NCBI RefSeq assembly: GCF_002979775.1
Contig: NZ_PCPR01000004.1
Coordinates: forward strand, 186,001 to 250,000
Origin: Arthrobacter sp. MYb23
Lineage (GTDB): Bacteria; Actinomycetota; Actinomycetes; Actinomycetales; Micrococcaceae
Length of the DNA: 64,000 bases
Reading direction: 5' to 3'
A program made the position numbers and the translations under genes. The notes beneath the pieces are model-generated. The model ran no database searches and was not told where the DNA came from. It saw only the letters and a list, made by a program, of their open reading frames with translations. Position 1 is the stretch's first letter. The number at the start of each line of letters is the position of its first letter. Of the stretch, positions 51,592 through 59,653 are shown one piece after another.

Positions 51592-53334
51592 CTAATTGTT
51601 TGTTGCGGCGGGAACAGGAACGGCGGTGAAATGAGGCCCGACGGCGGCAAACACCATGGCGAGCGACGTCGCCCCGGGATCCGGCGTACCGAGGCTCTTC
51701 TCGGCCAAGGGCCGGGCACGTCCTTTGAGGGGGCGAAGTTCCGCGGTGGAAGCAGCGGCCTTGGTGGCATCGGCTGCCGCGGCGGACCACGCTTGTTCGG
51801 GGTGGGTACCGGCGGTGACGCGTTCCTCTAGAGAGGAGGCGAACGGAAGCAGCGCATCCATCATGGTCTTATCGCCGATCCCGGCCTTTCCGAGGCTCCC
51901 GATGCGGTCCGTGAAGGCGCGAACAGACTCGGCGAGGACCTCCGGCGTCGGGGTCTCTGAGTCTCCCAACCGCTCACCAAAGGCGCGCAGTCCTGCGCCC
52001 CACAGGACGCCTGACGTGCCGCCGGCTTTGTCTGCCCACGCGTCTCCGCCGGCCGCCAGCAGCGAGCCGGCTCCTGCGCCGCGTTCGAAAGCAAGGGTTG
52101 CGGCGTCGTAGGCTGCGGCGGATCCGCGAACCATGCCGCGCCCGTGGTCGCCGTCCCCCGCGATTGCGTCCATGTCGCCCAGCAACGCCTCGGAGACCCG
52201 CAACAGGGCAGCAGTGGTGTCCAACGCTTTCAAACACTGGGTGGCGTAGGCTCGGGACTCGGCTGTGGAGGAGTAGTCGGCCGTCGCGATGGCATCCTGC
52301 ACCGCCTCATCCGCGGCGGAAGAAGAAGCTTCGACGCCCACGGCACCCCGACGGTAGGCCGGGGTCAGTGCCGGAGCGGTCCAGTACCGCTCAAGCTCGT
52401 CGTCCAACCAGGTCAGCGTCAGCGATGCCCCGGCCATATCAAGGCTCGTCACCAGCTCGCCCACTTCCGGCATTACCAGGGTGTAACCGGCTTCGCGAAG
52501 CAAAGGAGCCACGGTTCGCCACAGAACGAACAGTTCCTCGTGCTTGGTGGAACCTAAGCCATTGAGAATCACGGCCAGCCGGGTGGTGTTGCCCGCGGGT
52601 GTTTCGGCCAGGACGCGCCGCACCAGTTCCTGGCCAAGTTCGACGGCGGACGGCAGCTCGGTATCGAACAGTCCGGGCTCGCCGTGGATGCCGAGACCCA
52701 GGCCCATCTGTCCCTCGGGAAGGCTGAACAACGGCTGCCCGGCGCCCGGAAAGGTGCAGCCGCTGAAGGCCGTGCCGATGGTCTTGGTGAGACTGTTGGC
52801 TTTGCGACCCAAGCGAACCACGGAGTCCAGATCCAGGCCGGCCTCGGCTGCAGCCCCCATGACCTTGAAGACAACGAAGTCCCCGGCAATACCGCGGCGC
52901 TTCTCGGCCTCCTCCACCGTGGCGCTTGCGATGTCGTCCGTGACCAGCACGTTCTCGGTCGGGATTCCCTCGGCGTTCAAGCGCTCACTGGCCATGCCGA
53001 AGTTCATGACATCCCCGGCATAGTTGCCGTAAGTGAACACAACGCCTGCACCGGAATGGGCTGCCTTCGCCACTGAATAGGCTTGCTGCGCAGAGGATGA
53101 AGTGAAAATATTGCCCACCACGGCAGCGTCAGCGAATCCCGGCCCGATGATGCCGGCAAAAGCCGGGTAGTGTCCGGAGCCCCCGCCGGTGATGACGGCG
53201 ACCTTCGGCGTTGCCGGACGGTTGCGGCGAGCAGCGCCGCCCTCCACGTGGCGAACGAGGTCCGCATGGGCATCACAGAAGCCGGCGAGGGCTTCGTCGG
53301 CAAAGTCGGCGGGATCGTTGAAGATTCTGGTCAT
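51592..53334 (-). CDS. Dihydroxyacetone kinase-like ATP-dependent ketose kinase (DhaK-DhaL fusion)
   Basis: A 580-residue single-chain kinase. The DhaK half (about 1-330) has TGGGSGHYPAFAGIIG, FTYGNYAGDVMNF and the covalent His in LGLGIHGEPGLF; the DhaL half (about 375-575) has DAIAGDGDHGRGMVRG (Mg-ATP site) and DAWADKAGGTSGVLWG. Such kinases phosphorylate dihydroxyacetone, erythrulose or apulose. The combination with RpiB, SDR and TIM-barrel isomerase points to a branched or four-carbon ketose. Confidence 0.9.
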   Translation of the reverse strand: MTRIFNDPADFADEALAGFCDAHADLVRHVEGGAARRNRPATPKVAVITGGGSGHYPAFAGIIGPGFADAAVVGNIFTSSSAQQAYSVAKAAHSGAGVVFTYGNYAGDVMNFGMASERLNAEGIPTENVLVTDDIASATVEEAEKRRGIAGDFVVFKVMGAAAEAGLDLDSVVRLGRKANSLTKTIGTAFSGCTFPGAGQPLFSLPEGQMGLGLGIHGEPGLFDTELPSAVELGQELVRRVLAETPAGNTTRLAVILNGLGSTKHEELFVLWRTVAPLLREAGYTLVMPEVGELVTSLDMAGASLTLTWLDDELERYWTAPALTPAYRRGAVGVEASSSAADEAVQDAIATADYSSTAESRAYATQCLKALDTTAALLRVSEALLGDMDAIAGDGDHGRGMVRGSAAAYDAATLAFERGAGAGSLLAAGGDAWADKAGGTSGVLWGAGLRAFGERLGDSETPTPEVLAESVRAFTDRIGSLGKAGIGDKTMMDALLPFASSLEERVTAGTHPEQAWSAAAADATKAAASTAELRPLKGRARPLAEKSLGTPDPGATSLAMVFAAVGPHFTAVPVPAATNN

Positions 53335-53367
53335 GGTGGGTCCTGGTTTCCCTTCGAGCAGCTCGAA

Positions 53368-54141
53368 TTAGTGGATGTGGCTGCCGCCGTTGATGTCTAT
53401 GGTGGTGCCGGTGAGGTAAGCGGAGTCCTCGGAGGAGAGGAACGTGATGACGGCGGCCACTTCTTCGGTGGTTGCGTTGCGGCCCAGGGGGATGCCGGCG
53501 TTGATGGCGGCTTCCTGCTCGTCGGTGCTGCCGACGCGGATGTTGGTGTCCACTGCGCCGGGGGTGATGGCGTTGACAGTCACGCCGGTCTCGCCAATTT
53601 CGCGGGCCAGTGCCTTGGTGAAGCCGAGGATGGCTGCCTTGGCTGCAGAGTAGGGCACCTTACCGAACACGCCGCCGCCGCGCTGGGCGGAGACCGAGGA
53701 CATGTTCACGATGCGGCCCCAGCCGTTGGCGATCATGTCCGGCAGGAAGGCCTTGGTAACCAGGTAGGTGCCGGTGGCGTTGACGTCCATGACCTTGTGC
53801 CACAGCTCGAGCGTGGTTTCCAGGAACGGGACGGGGGAGGTAATGCCGGCGATGTTGGCCAGGGCTCCTACGGGCGGGAGATTTCCGGCGGCAACTTCCG
53901 CGGAAACGGCGGCCTGGGCTGCGATGACGGATGCTTCGTTGGCAACGTCGATTTCGTAGCCGAAGGCCGGAACGTTGAACTCGTTGGCGATCTCGGCTGC
54001 AACCTTGGCGGATTTCTCGCCGTCGAGGTCCAGGATGACGATGCCCCAGCCTTGGTTGGCGTAGCGGCGGGCGGTGGTGAGACCGATGCCGCGATCGGAG
54101 GTAGCTCCGGTGAGGACGGCGGTGCGCTGGGTGGTGGTCAT
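53368..54141 (-). CDS. Short-chain dehydrogenase/reductase
   Basis: A 257-residue classical SDR. TGATSDRGIGLTTARRYANQG is the NAD(P) motif; ANIAGITSP, VNMSSVSAQRGG and the catalytic PYSAAKAAILGFTKALA (YxxxK) follow, with ITPGAVDT near the end. In this operon it probably oxidises the polyol or sugar that is then isomerised and phosphorylated. It is placed between the TIM-barrel and kinase genes. Confidence 0.9.
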   Translation of the reverse strand: MTTTQRTAVLTGATSDRGIGLTTARRYANQGWGIVILDLDGEKSAKVAAEIANEFNVPAFGYEIDVANEASVIAAQAAVSAEVAAGNLPPVGALANIAGITSPVPFLETTLELWHKVMDVNATGTYLVTKAFLPDMIANGWGRIVNMSSVSAQRGGGVFGKVPYSAAKAAILGFTKALAREIGETGVTVNAITPGAVDTNIRVGSTDEQEAAINAGIPLGRNATTEEVAAVITFLSSEDSAYLTGTTIDINGGSHIH

Positions 54142-54170
54142 GGTGCTCCTTGAATTTGAGGTGATGCGGT

Positions 54171-55013
54171 TTAGATGAGGTCTGTGATGAAGCTGGCCGC
54201 CTTGGCGGCAGCCGCCGGGCGTTCGTCGTGTGTGACGTCCCGCGTTTCGAGTTCGAGGGAAAAGTGGCCGGTGTAGCCGGCGTCCTGCAGCGCTGACAGC
54301 CCGGCAGCGAAGTCGCCCTTGCCGTTGCCGATGCTGAGGTTGATGTTTCCTGGCTCGTTGTCCGTGGCTGGCTCGGCGTCGCGCAGGTGGACGTGCCTGA
54401 TTCGTGGAGCGAATCGCTCCACGAAGTCCACGGGATCGCCGCCGGAGGCAACGATGTGGCTGAAGTCCATGACGAGTCCGACGTCGGATCCCGCAAGGCG
54501 GTCGGCGAGCAGCTGCGCACGTTCGGTGTTCCAGCAGAGCCGGTAGTAGTGCAGGGATTCGGTCCAGAGCTCAATGCCGAACTCCGCCGCGCGTCCGGCG
54601 GCATGGATCAGCTGGGCTGCAACCAGGTCCACGTCCTCTTCGAGGCTTCGGAGGGGATCGTGGTCTATCGCCCCACAAGGGAGGACCAGGGCTTTCGCGC
54701 CAGTCTTGGCCGCCAAGGCGAGCAGCATCTCCAGGTGCTTCTCGCGCGCCATGTGAGCAGCGGCGTCGGGCGTTTCATTCAGAGCCCCTATGTCGCCGTT
54801 GACCGAGCGGACGCGCAGTCCCGAGTTGTTGACGACGGCGGCAACCGTCTCCACTGCCTCGGCGTCCAGTGTGTAAGGCACGTGGTCGCAGACGCCGGGG
54901 AGTGCGCCGAGGTCTATTTCCTCGAAGCCGAGGCCGCGCATGGTGTGGAGGGCTGTGTCCAGATCCTGGTGGCGGAAGCTGATGGACGAGCAGCCGAGTC
55001 GTTGATGAAACAT
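54171..55013 (-). CDS. Sugar-phosphate isomerase/epimerase-family TIM barrel
   Basis: A 280-residue AP-endonuclease-2-like (xylose-isomerase-type) barrel: FRHQDLDTALHTMRGLGFEEIDLG, SVNGDIGAL, ELWTESLHYYRLCWN, GLVMDFSHIVASGGDP and VHLRDA, then FSLELETRD with metal-binding acidic residues. It heads the minus-strand operon. Related enzymes interconvert erythrulose, apiose or hydroxypyruvate. The promoter region at 55.0-55.2 kb contains operator repeats. Confidence 0.85.
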   Translation of the reverse strand: MFHQRLGCSSISFRHQDLDTALHTMRGLGFEEIDLGALPGVCDHVPYTLDAEAVETVAAVVNNSGLRVRSVNGDIGALNETPDAAAHMAREKHLEMLLALAAKTGAKALVLPCGAIDHDPLRSLEEDVDLVAAQLIHAAGRAAEFGIELWTESLHYYRLCWNTERAQLLADRLAGSDVGLVMDFSHIVASGGDPVDFVERFAPRIRHVHLRDAEPATDNEPGNINLSIGNGKGDFAAGLSALQDAGYTGHFSLELETRDVTHDERPAAAAKAASFITDLI

Positions 55014-55080
55014 CGTCGTTGATCCTCAAAGTGGGGCCCTCGCCAGAGAGGGACCTTAGTGATGGACACCACGTTATCTG

Positions 55081-55173
55081 CGTTAACTGTTAACAGTCAA
55101 CCCTCAAGGTTGACTGTTGACATTGCTGGTGTCCTCGGTCACAGTTGACGTATTATGTTGACTGTCGACAGTG
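55081..55173. promoter_or_regulatory. GntR-type operator repeats in the divergent sugar-locus promoter
   Basis: Two perfect 12-base palindromes, ACTGTTAACAGT (55086-55097) and ACTGTCGACAGT (55161-55172), flank a larger inverted repeat in which 55088-55102 pairs with 55108-55122 with one mismatch. The consensus is close to ACTGTYRACAGT. The region separates the isomerase operon from the MFS/transketolase operon, so a single regulator could control both. A matching half site lies before the GntR gene. Confidence 0.7.
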
Positions 55174-55214
55174 GGGTAGCCGAAGAAGCGCCCACTCTTG
55201 AAAGGGAAAGACAC

Positions 55215-56552
55215 ATGAGCAATGACGCTCTGACCATGCGTGGTCCGGTTCATGGAACCAAGGAAGCAAAGCGCGTCGCCGTCGGTTCCGGCGTTGGCGC
55301 AGTCATCGAAACCTACGATTTCATCGGTTTCGGCACCGCCGCTGCACTGTACTTCGGTACAGCGTTCTTCCCGGGCGCCGACCCGGTGACGGGCACCCTG
55401 GCCTCCTTTGCGACCCTCGGCGTCGGCTTCGCCGCCCGTCCGCTGGGTGGCATCATCGGTGGCCACCTCGGCGACAAGCTCGGCCGCAAGCCGGTGCTGG
55501 TTGCGTCGCTCATCCTGATGGGCCTGGCAACCTTCGCCATCGGCCTGCTGCCCACCTACTCACAGGTGGGGCTCCTTGCTCCCGCACTTCTGGTTCTTGT
55601 CCGCATCATCCAGGGCCTGGCCTTCGGCGCTGAATGGGGCGGTGCCATACTGATGAGCTACGAGCACGCACCCTGGCGCAAGAAGGGTCAGTTCACGGGC
55701 ATCGTGCAGGCCGGCTTCCCAGTGGGCCTCCTGCTCGCCAACATCGTCTTCCTGAGCAGTGTGGGCCTCGGCAACGAGTGGGCCTGGCGCGTACCGTTCC
55801 TCGCCAGCATCGTCCTGGTGGCTGTTGGCTTGATCATCCGCTCCAAGGTTCCCGAGTCCCCGGTGTTTGAGGACGTGAAGGCCAAGGGTGACATCGTCAA
55901 GTCCCCCATCGTGGAGGTCATCAAGACCGACTGGCGCAACATCGTCCGGGGCATTGGCCTCCGCATCGCGGAAACTGCCGGCTACGCCGTGTCCGTGACC
56001 TACATGATTTCCTACTTGCACACCAATAACCTGGCGGACAAGACAGAAACCCTGGTGGCGCTCTGCATCGCGGCCGGCATCGGTATCTTCGCCACCTACT
56101 ACTGGGGAAAGCTGACGGACAAGGTTGGCCGCCGTCCTGTCTACATCTGGTCCACTGCCTTCGCTGTGGTCTTCGGAATCCCGATGTTTATGTTGGTCAA
56201 CACCGGCGTCTTCCTGCTGATCATCGCCACGATCGTCATCGCCTACGCTGTCTGCCAGAACTCCCTGGCCGGCGCCCAGGGCGCCTGGTTCCCGGAACTC
56301 TTCCAAGCCAAGACCCGCTCCTCCGGCGCATCGTTGTCCTACCAGATCTCCGCCATGGTCTCCGGCTTCACGCCTTTCATCACCACCCTGCTGTTCGTCA
56401 GCATGGGCTGGATTGGACCGGCCCTGCTGTTCAGCATCTACGCAGCCATCGGCTTGTGGGCAGCACTAATCACCAAGGAAACCTGGGGCAAGCGCGAGCG
56501 TGCACTCGCTGAAGAAGCCGCCAGCAAAACTCCCCAGACCGTAAACGCCTAA
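55215..56552 (+). CDS. MFS transporter (metabolite:H+ symporter family)
   Basis: A 445-residue transporter with 12 helices, MHS/ShiA-MhpT type: GSGVGAVIETYDFIGFGTAAALYFGTAFFPG, ARPLGGIIGGHLGDKLGRKPVLVASLILMG and AEWGGAILMSYEHAPWRKKGQFTG. The ATG at 55215 follows AAAGGGAAAG; an earlier ATG adds 20 residues inside the operator. It probably imports the sugar, polyol or acid used by the locus. It is followed 63 bases later by the split transketolase. Confidence 0.88.
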   Translation: MSNDALTMRGPVHGTKEAKRVAVGSGVGAVIETYDFIGFGTAAALYFGTAFFPGADPVTGTLASFATLGVGFAARPLGGIIGGHLGDKLGRKPVLVASLILMGLATFAIGLLPTYSQVGLLAPALLVLVRIIQGLAFGAEWGGAILMSYEHAPWRKKGQFTGIVQAGFPVGLLLANIVFLSSVGLGNEWAWRVPFLASIVLVAVGLIIRSKVPESPVFEDVKAKGDIVKSPIVEVIKTDWRNIVRGIGLRIAETAGYAVSVTYMISYLHTNNLADKTETLVALCIAAGIGIFATYYWGKLTDKVGRRPVYIWSTAFAVVFGIPMFMLVNTGVFLLIIATIVIAYAVCQNSLAGAQGAWFPELFQAKTRSSGASLSYQISAMVSGFTPFITTLLFVSMGWIGPALLFSIYAAIGLWAALITKETWGKRERALAEEAASKTPQTVNA

Positions 56553-56615
56553 AGCAGCCATCGACGTCGGGCGCGTCCTCCCCACCAGCACGCGCCCGGC
56601 TCCGGAAGGAAACCA

Positions 56616-57506
56616 GTGACCCTCTCATCTACCGAAGCGGCACCCGTGTCAGCTCCCACGACGGAGCGCATAGACCGAATCCGCGCCGCCGCCTACCGCA
56701 TCCGCCACAACGCCCTGACGATGGGCGAGGTCCAAGGCCAGGGCTACGTCGGCCAGGCACTTGGTGCAGCCGATATGTTCGCCTCCGTCTACGCTGACCA
56801 GCTAACGTACCGTGCTGAAGACCCGCACTGGGAAGGCCGTGACCGCTTCCTGCTCTCCACGGGCCACTACGCAATCGGGCACTACGCAGCGTTGGCAGAA
56901 GCAGGGATTGTGCCTGTAGCCGAGCTTGAAACCTACGGCTCCGACGATTCCCGCCTGCCGATGTCCGGTATGTCCACCTACACCCCGGGAATGGAGATCT
57001 CCGGTGGTTCGCTGGGCCATGGCCTCACTATCGCCGTCGGCATGGCTCTTGGTCTGCGTCTGCAGGGCTCCGCATCCCGCGTCATCAACTTCCTTTCCGA
57101 CGGCGAACTGGATGAAGGCTCCACGTGGGAAGCCGCCATGGGTGCGCACCACCACCAGCTGGGTCACCTGACGGCCATGGTGGACATCAACGCCCTCCAG
57201 GCCGACGGCGCCACGGACACAGTGCTCCGCACCGAACCGGTCACCGAAAAGTGGGAGTCGTTCGGCTGGTACACCCAGCGCGTGGACGGGAACGACGTCG
57301 GTGCGCTGCTGGCAGCGTTCGACAACATCGCCGCCGTTGCGGCGCCAGTCGGGCGGCCCTCAGTGATCCTCTGTGACACCAAAGTAGGGCGCGGCGTGCC
57401 GCTCCTGGAAACCCGCGAAAAGGCGCACTTCATGCGCATCGAAGAAAACGAGTGGCAGATCTGCCGCGAACAGCTAACAGCAGGATACGAAGGGACGGCT
57501 GCCTGA
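56616..57506 (+). CDS. Transketolase, N-terminal subunit
   Basis: A 296-residue ThDP-binding half. It has IRHNALTMGEVQGQGYVGQALGAADMFAS, DRFLLSTGHYAIGHYAAL, GGSLGHGLTIAVGMALG and the ThDP site INFLSDGELDEGSTWEAAM with VDINALQADG; normal transketolase has GDGE where this has SDGE. The GTG start follows GGAAGGAAACC. It overlaps the C-terminal subunit by one base. Split transketolases of this type occur in sugar loci such as apulose-4-phosphate (AptAB) and sulfosugar pathways. Confidence 0.88.
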   Translation: MTLSSTEAAPVSAPTTERIDRIRAAAYRIRHNALTMGEVQGQGYVGQALGAADMFASVYADQLTYRAEDPHWEGRDRFLLSTGHYAIGHYAALAEAGIVPVAELETYGSDDSRLPMSGMSTYTPGMEISGGSLGHGLTIAVGMALGLRLQGSASRVINFLSDGELDEGSTWEAAMGAHHHQLGHLTAMVDINALQADGATDTVLRTEPVTEKWESFGWYTQRVDGNDVGALLAAFDNIAAVAAPVGRPSVILCDTKVGRGVPLLETREKAHFMRIEENEWQICREQLTAGYEGTAA

Positions 57507-58525
57507 TGAGCGCCACCACTGAGGCCCCCGAAACCACCACCGCCGTGAAGCCAAAACTCAAGACTTCCGCCATGATCGCGTCCTTCGCGGACCCCGGGCA
57601 GAAGACCGCGGCGGCGCCCTTTGGCCACGCATTGGTCAAAGCGGCAGAGGCTGATTCCCGCATTGTTGGCTTGACCGCCGACCTCGGGAAGTACACGGAC
57701 ATGCACATCTTCGCCAAAGCTTTCCCGGAACGGTTTTTCCAGATGGGCATGGCCGAGCAGCTCCTGTTTGGTGCTGCCGCCGGAATGGCCGAGACGGGCT
57801 TGATTCCGTTCGCTTCCACCTACTCGGTCTTCGCGGCGCGCCGCGCCTACGACTTCCTTTGCCTGGACATTGCCGAGCCCAACCTCAACGTCAACATCAT
57901 CGGCGGTTTGCCCGGTCTGACCACAGGCTACGGGCCCAGCCACCAGGCCACCGAGGACATGGCGATCTTCCGCGGAATGCCAAACCTGACCATCGTAGAC
58001 CCCTGCGACTCCGTGGACATCGAGCAAGCAGTTCCCCAGCTCGCGGCCTCTGACGGACCCACGTACCTGCGCTTGCTGCGCGGCAACGTTCCTACTGTCC
58101 TGGACGAGTACGACTACAAGTTCGAACTCGGTAAGGCAAAGGTCCTGCGGGGCGGTAACGATGTTGTGTTTGTTTCCTCCGGTCTGATGACCATGCGTGC
58201 GCTGCAAGCCGCAGATGCTCTGGCTAAGCACAACGTGGATGTTGCAGTGGTTCATACGCCCACCATCAAGCCGTTCGACTCCGCCACCGTACTGGCAGAG
58301 CTGAATACCGATCGTCTCGCCGTCACACTTGAGAACCACACGGTTGTTGGCGGTCTCTTCGAAACCGTCGCTTCCGCCGTCGTCACCTCCGGCCTGGGCA
58401 AGCGTGTGATTCCTGTTGCGCTTCCGGACCAGTTCCTCGACGCCGGCGCGCTGCCAACTCTGCACGAACGGTACGGACTGTCCGTGGACAGGATCGTTGC
58501 CAAGGTATTGGCGGAACTCGGCTGA
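57506..58525 (+). CDS. Transketolase, C-terminal subunit
   Basis: A 339-residue protein with the Pyr and C-terminal domains: KTAAAPFGHALVKAAEADSRIVGLTADLGKYTDMHIFAKAFPERFFQMGMAEQLLFGAAAGMA and the Glu for ThDP in EQ; YGPSHQATEDMAIFRGMPNLTIVDPCD follows. ATG at 57506 overlaps the preceding stop. The two subunits together make one active enzyme that moves a two-carbon unit. The substrate of the pair depends on the locus. Confidence 0.9.
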   Translation: MSATTEAPETTTAVKPKLKTSAMIASFADPGQKTAAAPFGHALVKAAEADSRIVGLTADLGKYTDMHIFAKAFPERFFQMGMAEQLLFGAAAGMAETGLIPFASTYSVFAARRAYDFLCLDIAEPNLNVNIIGGLPGLTTGYGPSHQATEDMAIFRGMPNLTIVDPCDSVDIEQAVPQLAASDGPTYLRLLRGNVPTVLDEYDYKFELGKAKVLRGGNDVVFVSSGLMTMRALQAADALAKHNVDVAVVHTPTIKPFDSATVLAELNTDRLAVTLENHTVVGGLFETVASAVVTSGLGKRVIPVALPDQFLDAGALPTLHERYGLSVDRIVAKVLAELG

Positions 58526-58541
58526 GCTTGGGTTTTCACGT

Positions 58542-58580
58542 GGAGTGCGGGACCGGCTAACGCTGCCAGTCCCGCACTCC
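58542..58580 (+). terminator. Hairpin after the transketolase operon
   Basis: A perfect 12-bp stem (58542-58553 with 58569-58580) with a 15-base loop lies 17 bases after the stop. No U-tract follows, so its efficiency is uncertain. Confidence 0.55.
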
Positions 58581-58591
58581 TGCCCGTAGTA

Positions 58592-58604
58592 TCAACAGTT
58601 AACA
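58592..58604. promoter_or_regulatory. Operator-like half site before the GntR gene
   Basis: TCAACAGTTAACA (58592-58604) matches the consensus seen at 55.1 kb. It lies 41 bases before the GntR ATG and suggests autoregulation. Confidence 0.55.
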
Positions 58605-58644
58605 CCGGACAGTCAGCAGTCGCCCATAGAACCGAGGACACACC

Positions 58645-59301
58645 ATGGCCATCACCGCTTCCCTGCTGGGCTTGGAGAAGAAGAGCCTTCGCGAACAAGC
58701 CCTGGCAGCCCTGCGCATGGCGATCACCAGCGGTGAACTCGAGCCCGGGAAGCATCTGGTTGAAACGGAACTGTCCGAGATGCTTCAGATCAGCCGTGGC
58801 ACCCTGCGCGAAGCCCTGCGCCAGCTGGAGCAGGAAGGCCTGATCTCTGCCGGCGCACGCGGCCGTATGTCGGTGCGGCACCTGGACGTCAAGGAAATTC
58901 GGGACATCTTCGCCGTGCGTGGAGTCCTGGAGTCCCTCGCTGCCCGAACCCTGAGCGACATGCCTGACAAGGAGGCCGCGCTCGCAGAGTTGCGTGCCGC
59001 CGTCGACAATATGGACAAAGCCGCGAAGTCGTCCCTGGAGGAACGGATCGAATCCGACCTCGAGTTCCACCGCACCCTTTGCCGCCTGTCCGGCAACGAA
59101 ACGCTGCTCCACTCCTGGGAGTCCCTGGAGGGTTCCATCCGCATGTCCATCATGTTCGCCGGGTTGGAACGCGCCACTCGCAACATGAGCGTCGGGCGGC
59201 ACCACGACATTGTGGCTGCCATTGAAACTGGAAATGCCGCGAAAGCGCGGGAGACGATTATTGCCCACATGGACGTCGCCGCCGAAAACCTGGTGGGCTA
59301 G
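58645..59301 (+). CDS. GntR/FCD-family transcriptional regulator
   Basis: A 218-residue regulator. GntR winged helix: SLREQALAALRMAITSGELEPGKHLVETELSEMLQISRGTLREALRQLEQEGLI. C-terminal FCD domain with metal-ligand pattern ESDLEFHRTLCRLSGNETLLHSWE and GRHHDIVAAIETGNAAKA. FCD proteins bind organic acids or sugars. It is in the same region as the sugar locus whose operator it probably binds. The hairpin at 58542 separates it from the transketolase genes. Confidence 0.9.
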   Translation: MAITASLLGLEKKSLREQALAALRMAITSGELEPGKHLVETELSEMLQISRGTLREALRQLEQEGLISAGARGRMSVRHLDVKEIRDIFAVRGVLESLAARTLSDMPDKEAALAELRAAVDNMDKAAKSSLEERIESDLEFHRTLCRLSGNETLLHSWESLEGSIRMSIMFAGLERATRNMSVGRHHDIVAAIETGNAAKARETIIAHMDVAAENLVG

Positions 59302-59653
59302 GGTTACTCGGAAATTCATTCAAGTCTTTTCAACGAGGAATCTTCGACGCTTCCCTGCAGCACTCTCCGGTTTAAGGCAAAGAAGCTAAAAATTGTGTTC
59401 CATGGGGTTGAATCCAAAACCTGACTCTATTTGATCCATGCCGGCTATCAGTGGTCGAACCCCTTCACACCTACGTGGTGGCAGCTATTGCCACTGACTA
59501 GTGATTCCCTACGGTTGGCCTCATTTAGTGATATTGATTGCAAGCAATCAAGGACGCCGTTGTGCTGTGTGGCAACGCCGGCCCCGGCGTAACAGGTGGT
59601 CTCCCAGGCTGAGAACTTCGCCAGGAACCACTTTCAGGAGGAGGAGCACAACT
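59302..59653. other. 352-base intergenic region before the HprK-PqqD gene
   Basis: A/T-rich compared with its surroundings and without a convincing gene. It holds an inverted repeat TTGATTGC-AA-GCAATCAA at 59534-59551. The promoter of the 59.65 kb gene probably lies here. Confidence 0.55.
59534..59551. promoter_or_regulatory. 18-base inverted repeat upstream of the HprK-PqqD gene
   Basis: TTGATTGC (59534-59541), two bases AA, then the exact reverse complement GCAATCAA (59544-59551). It stands about 100 bases before the start codon and is a plausible operator. Confidence 0.4.

Noticed and set aside
53170..54153. Long Gly/Val-rich plus-strand frame opposite the SDR gene and the start of the kinase gene
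   Set aside because: Composition is repetitive and without domains; the opposite strand carries standard SDR motifs.
57164..58465. 433-codon minus-strand frame opposite the transketolase genes
   Set aside because: It lacks any motif and mirrors the codon pattern of the plus-strand transketolase.
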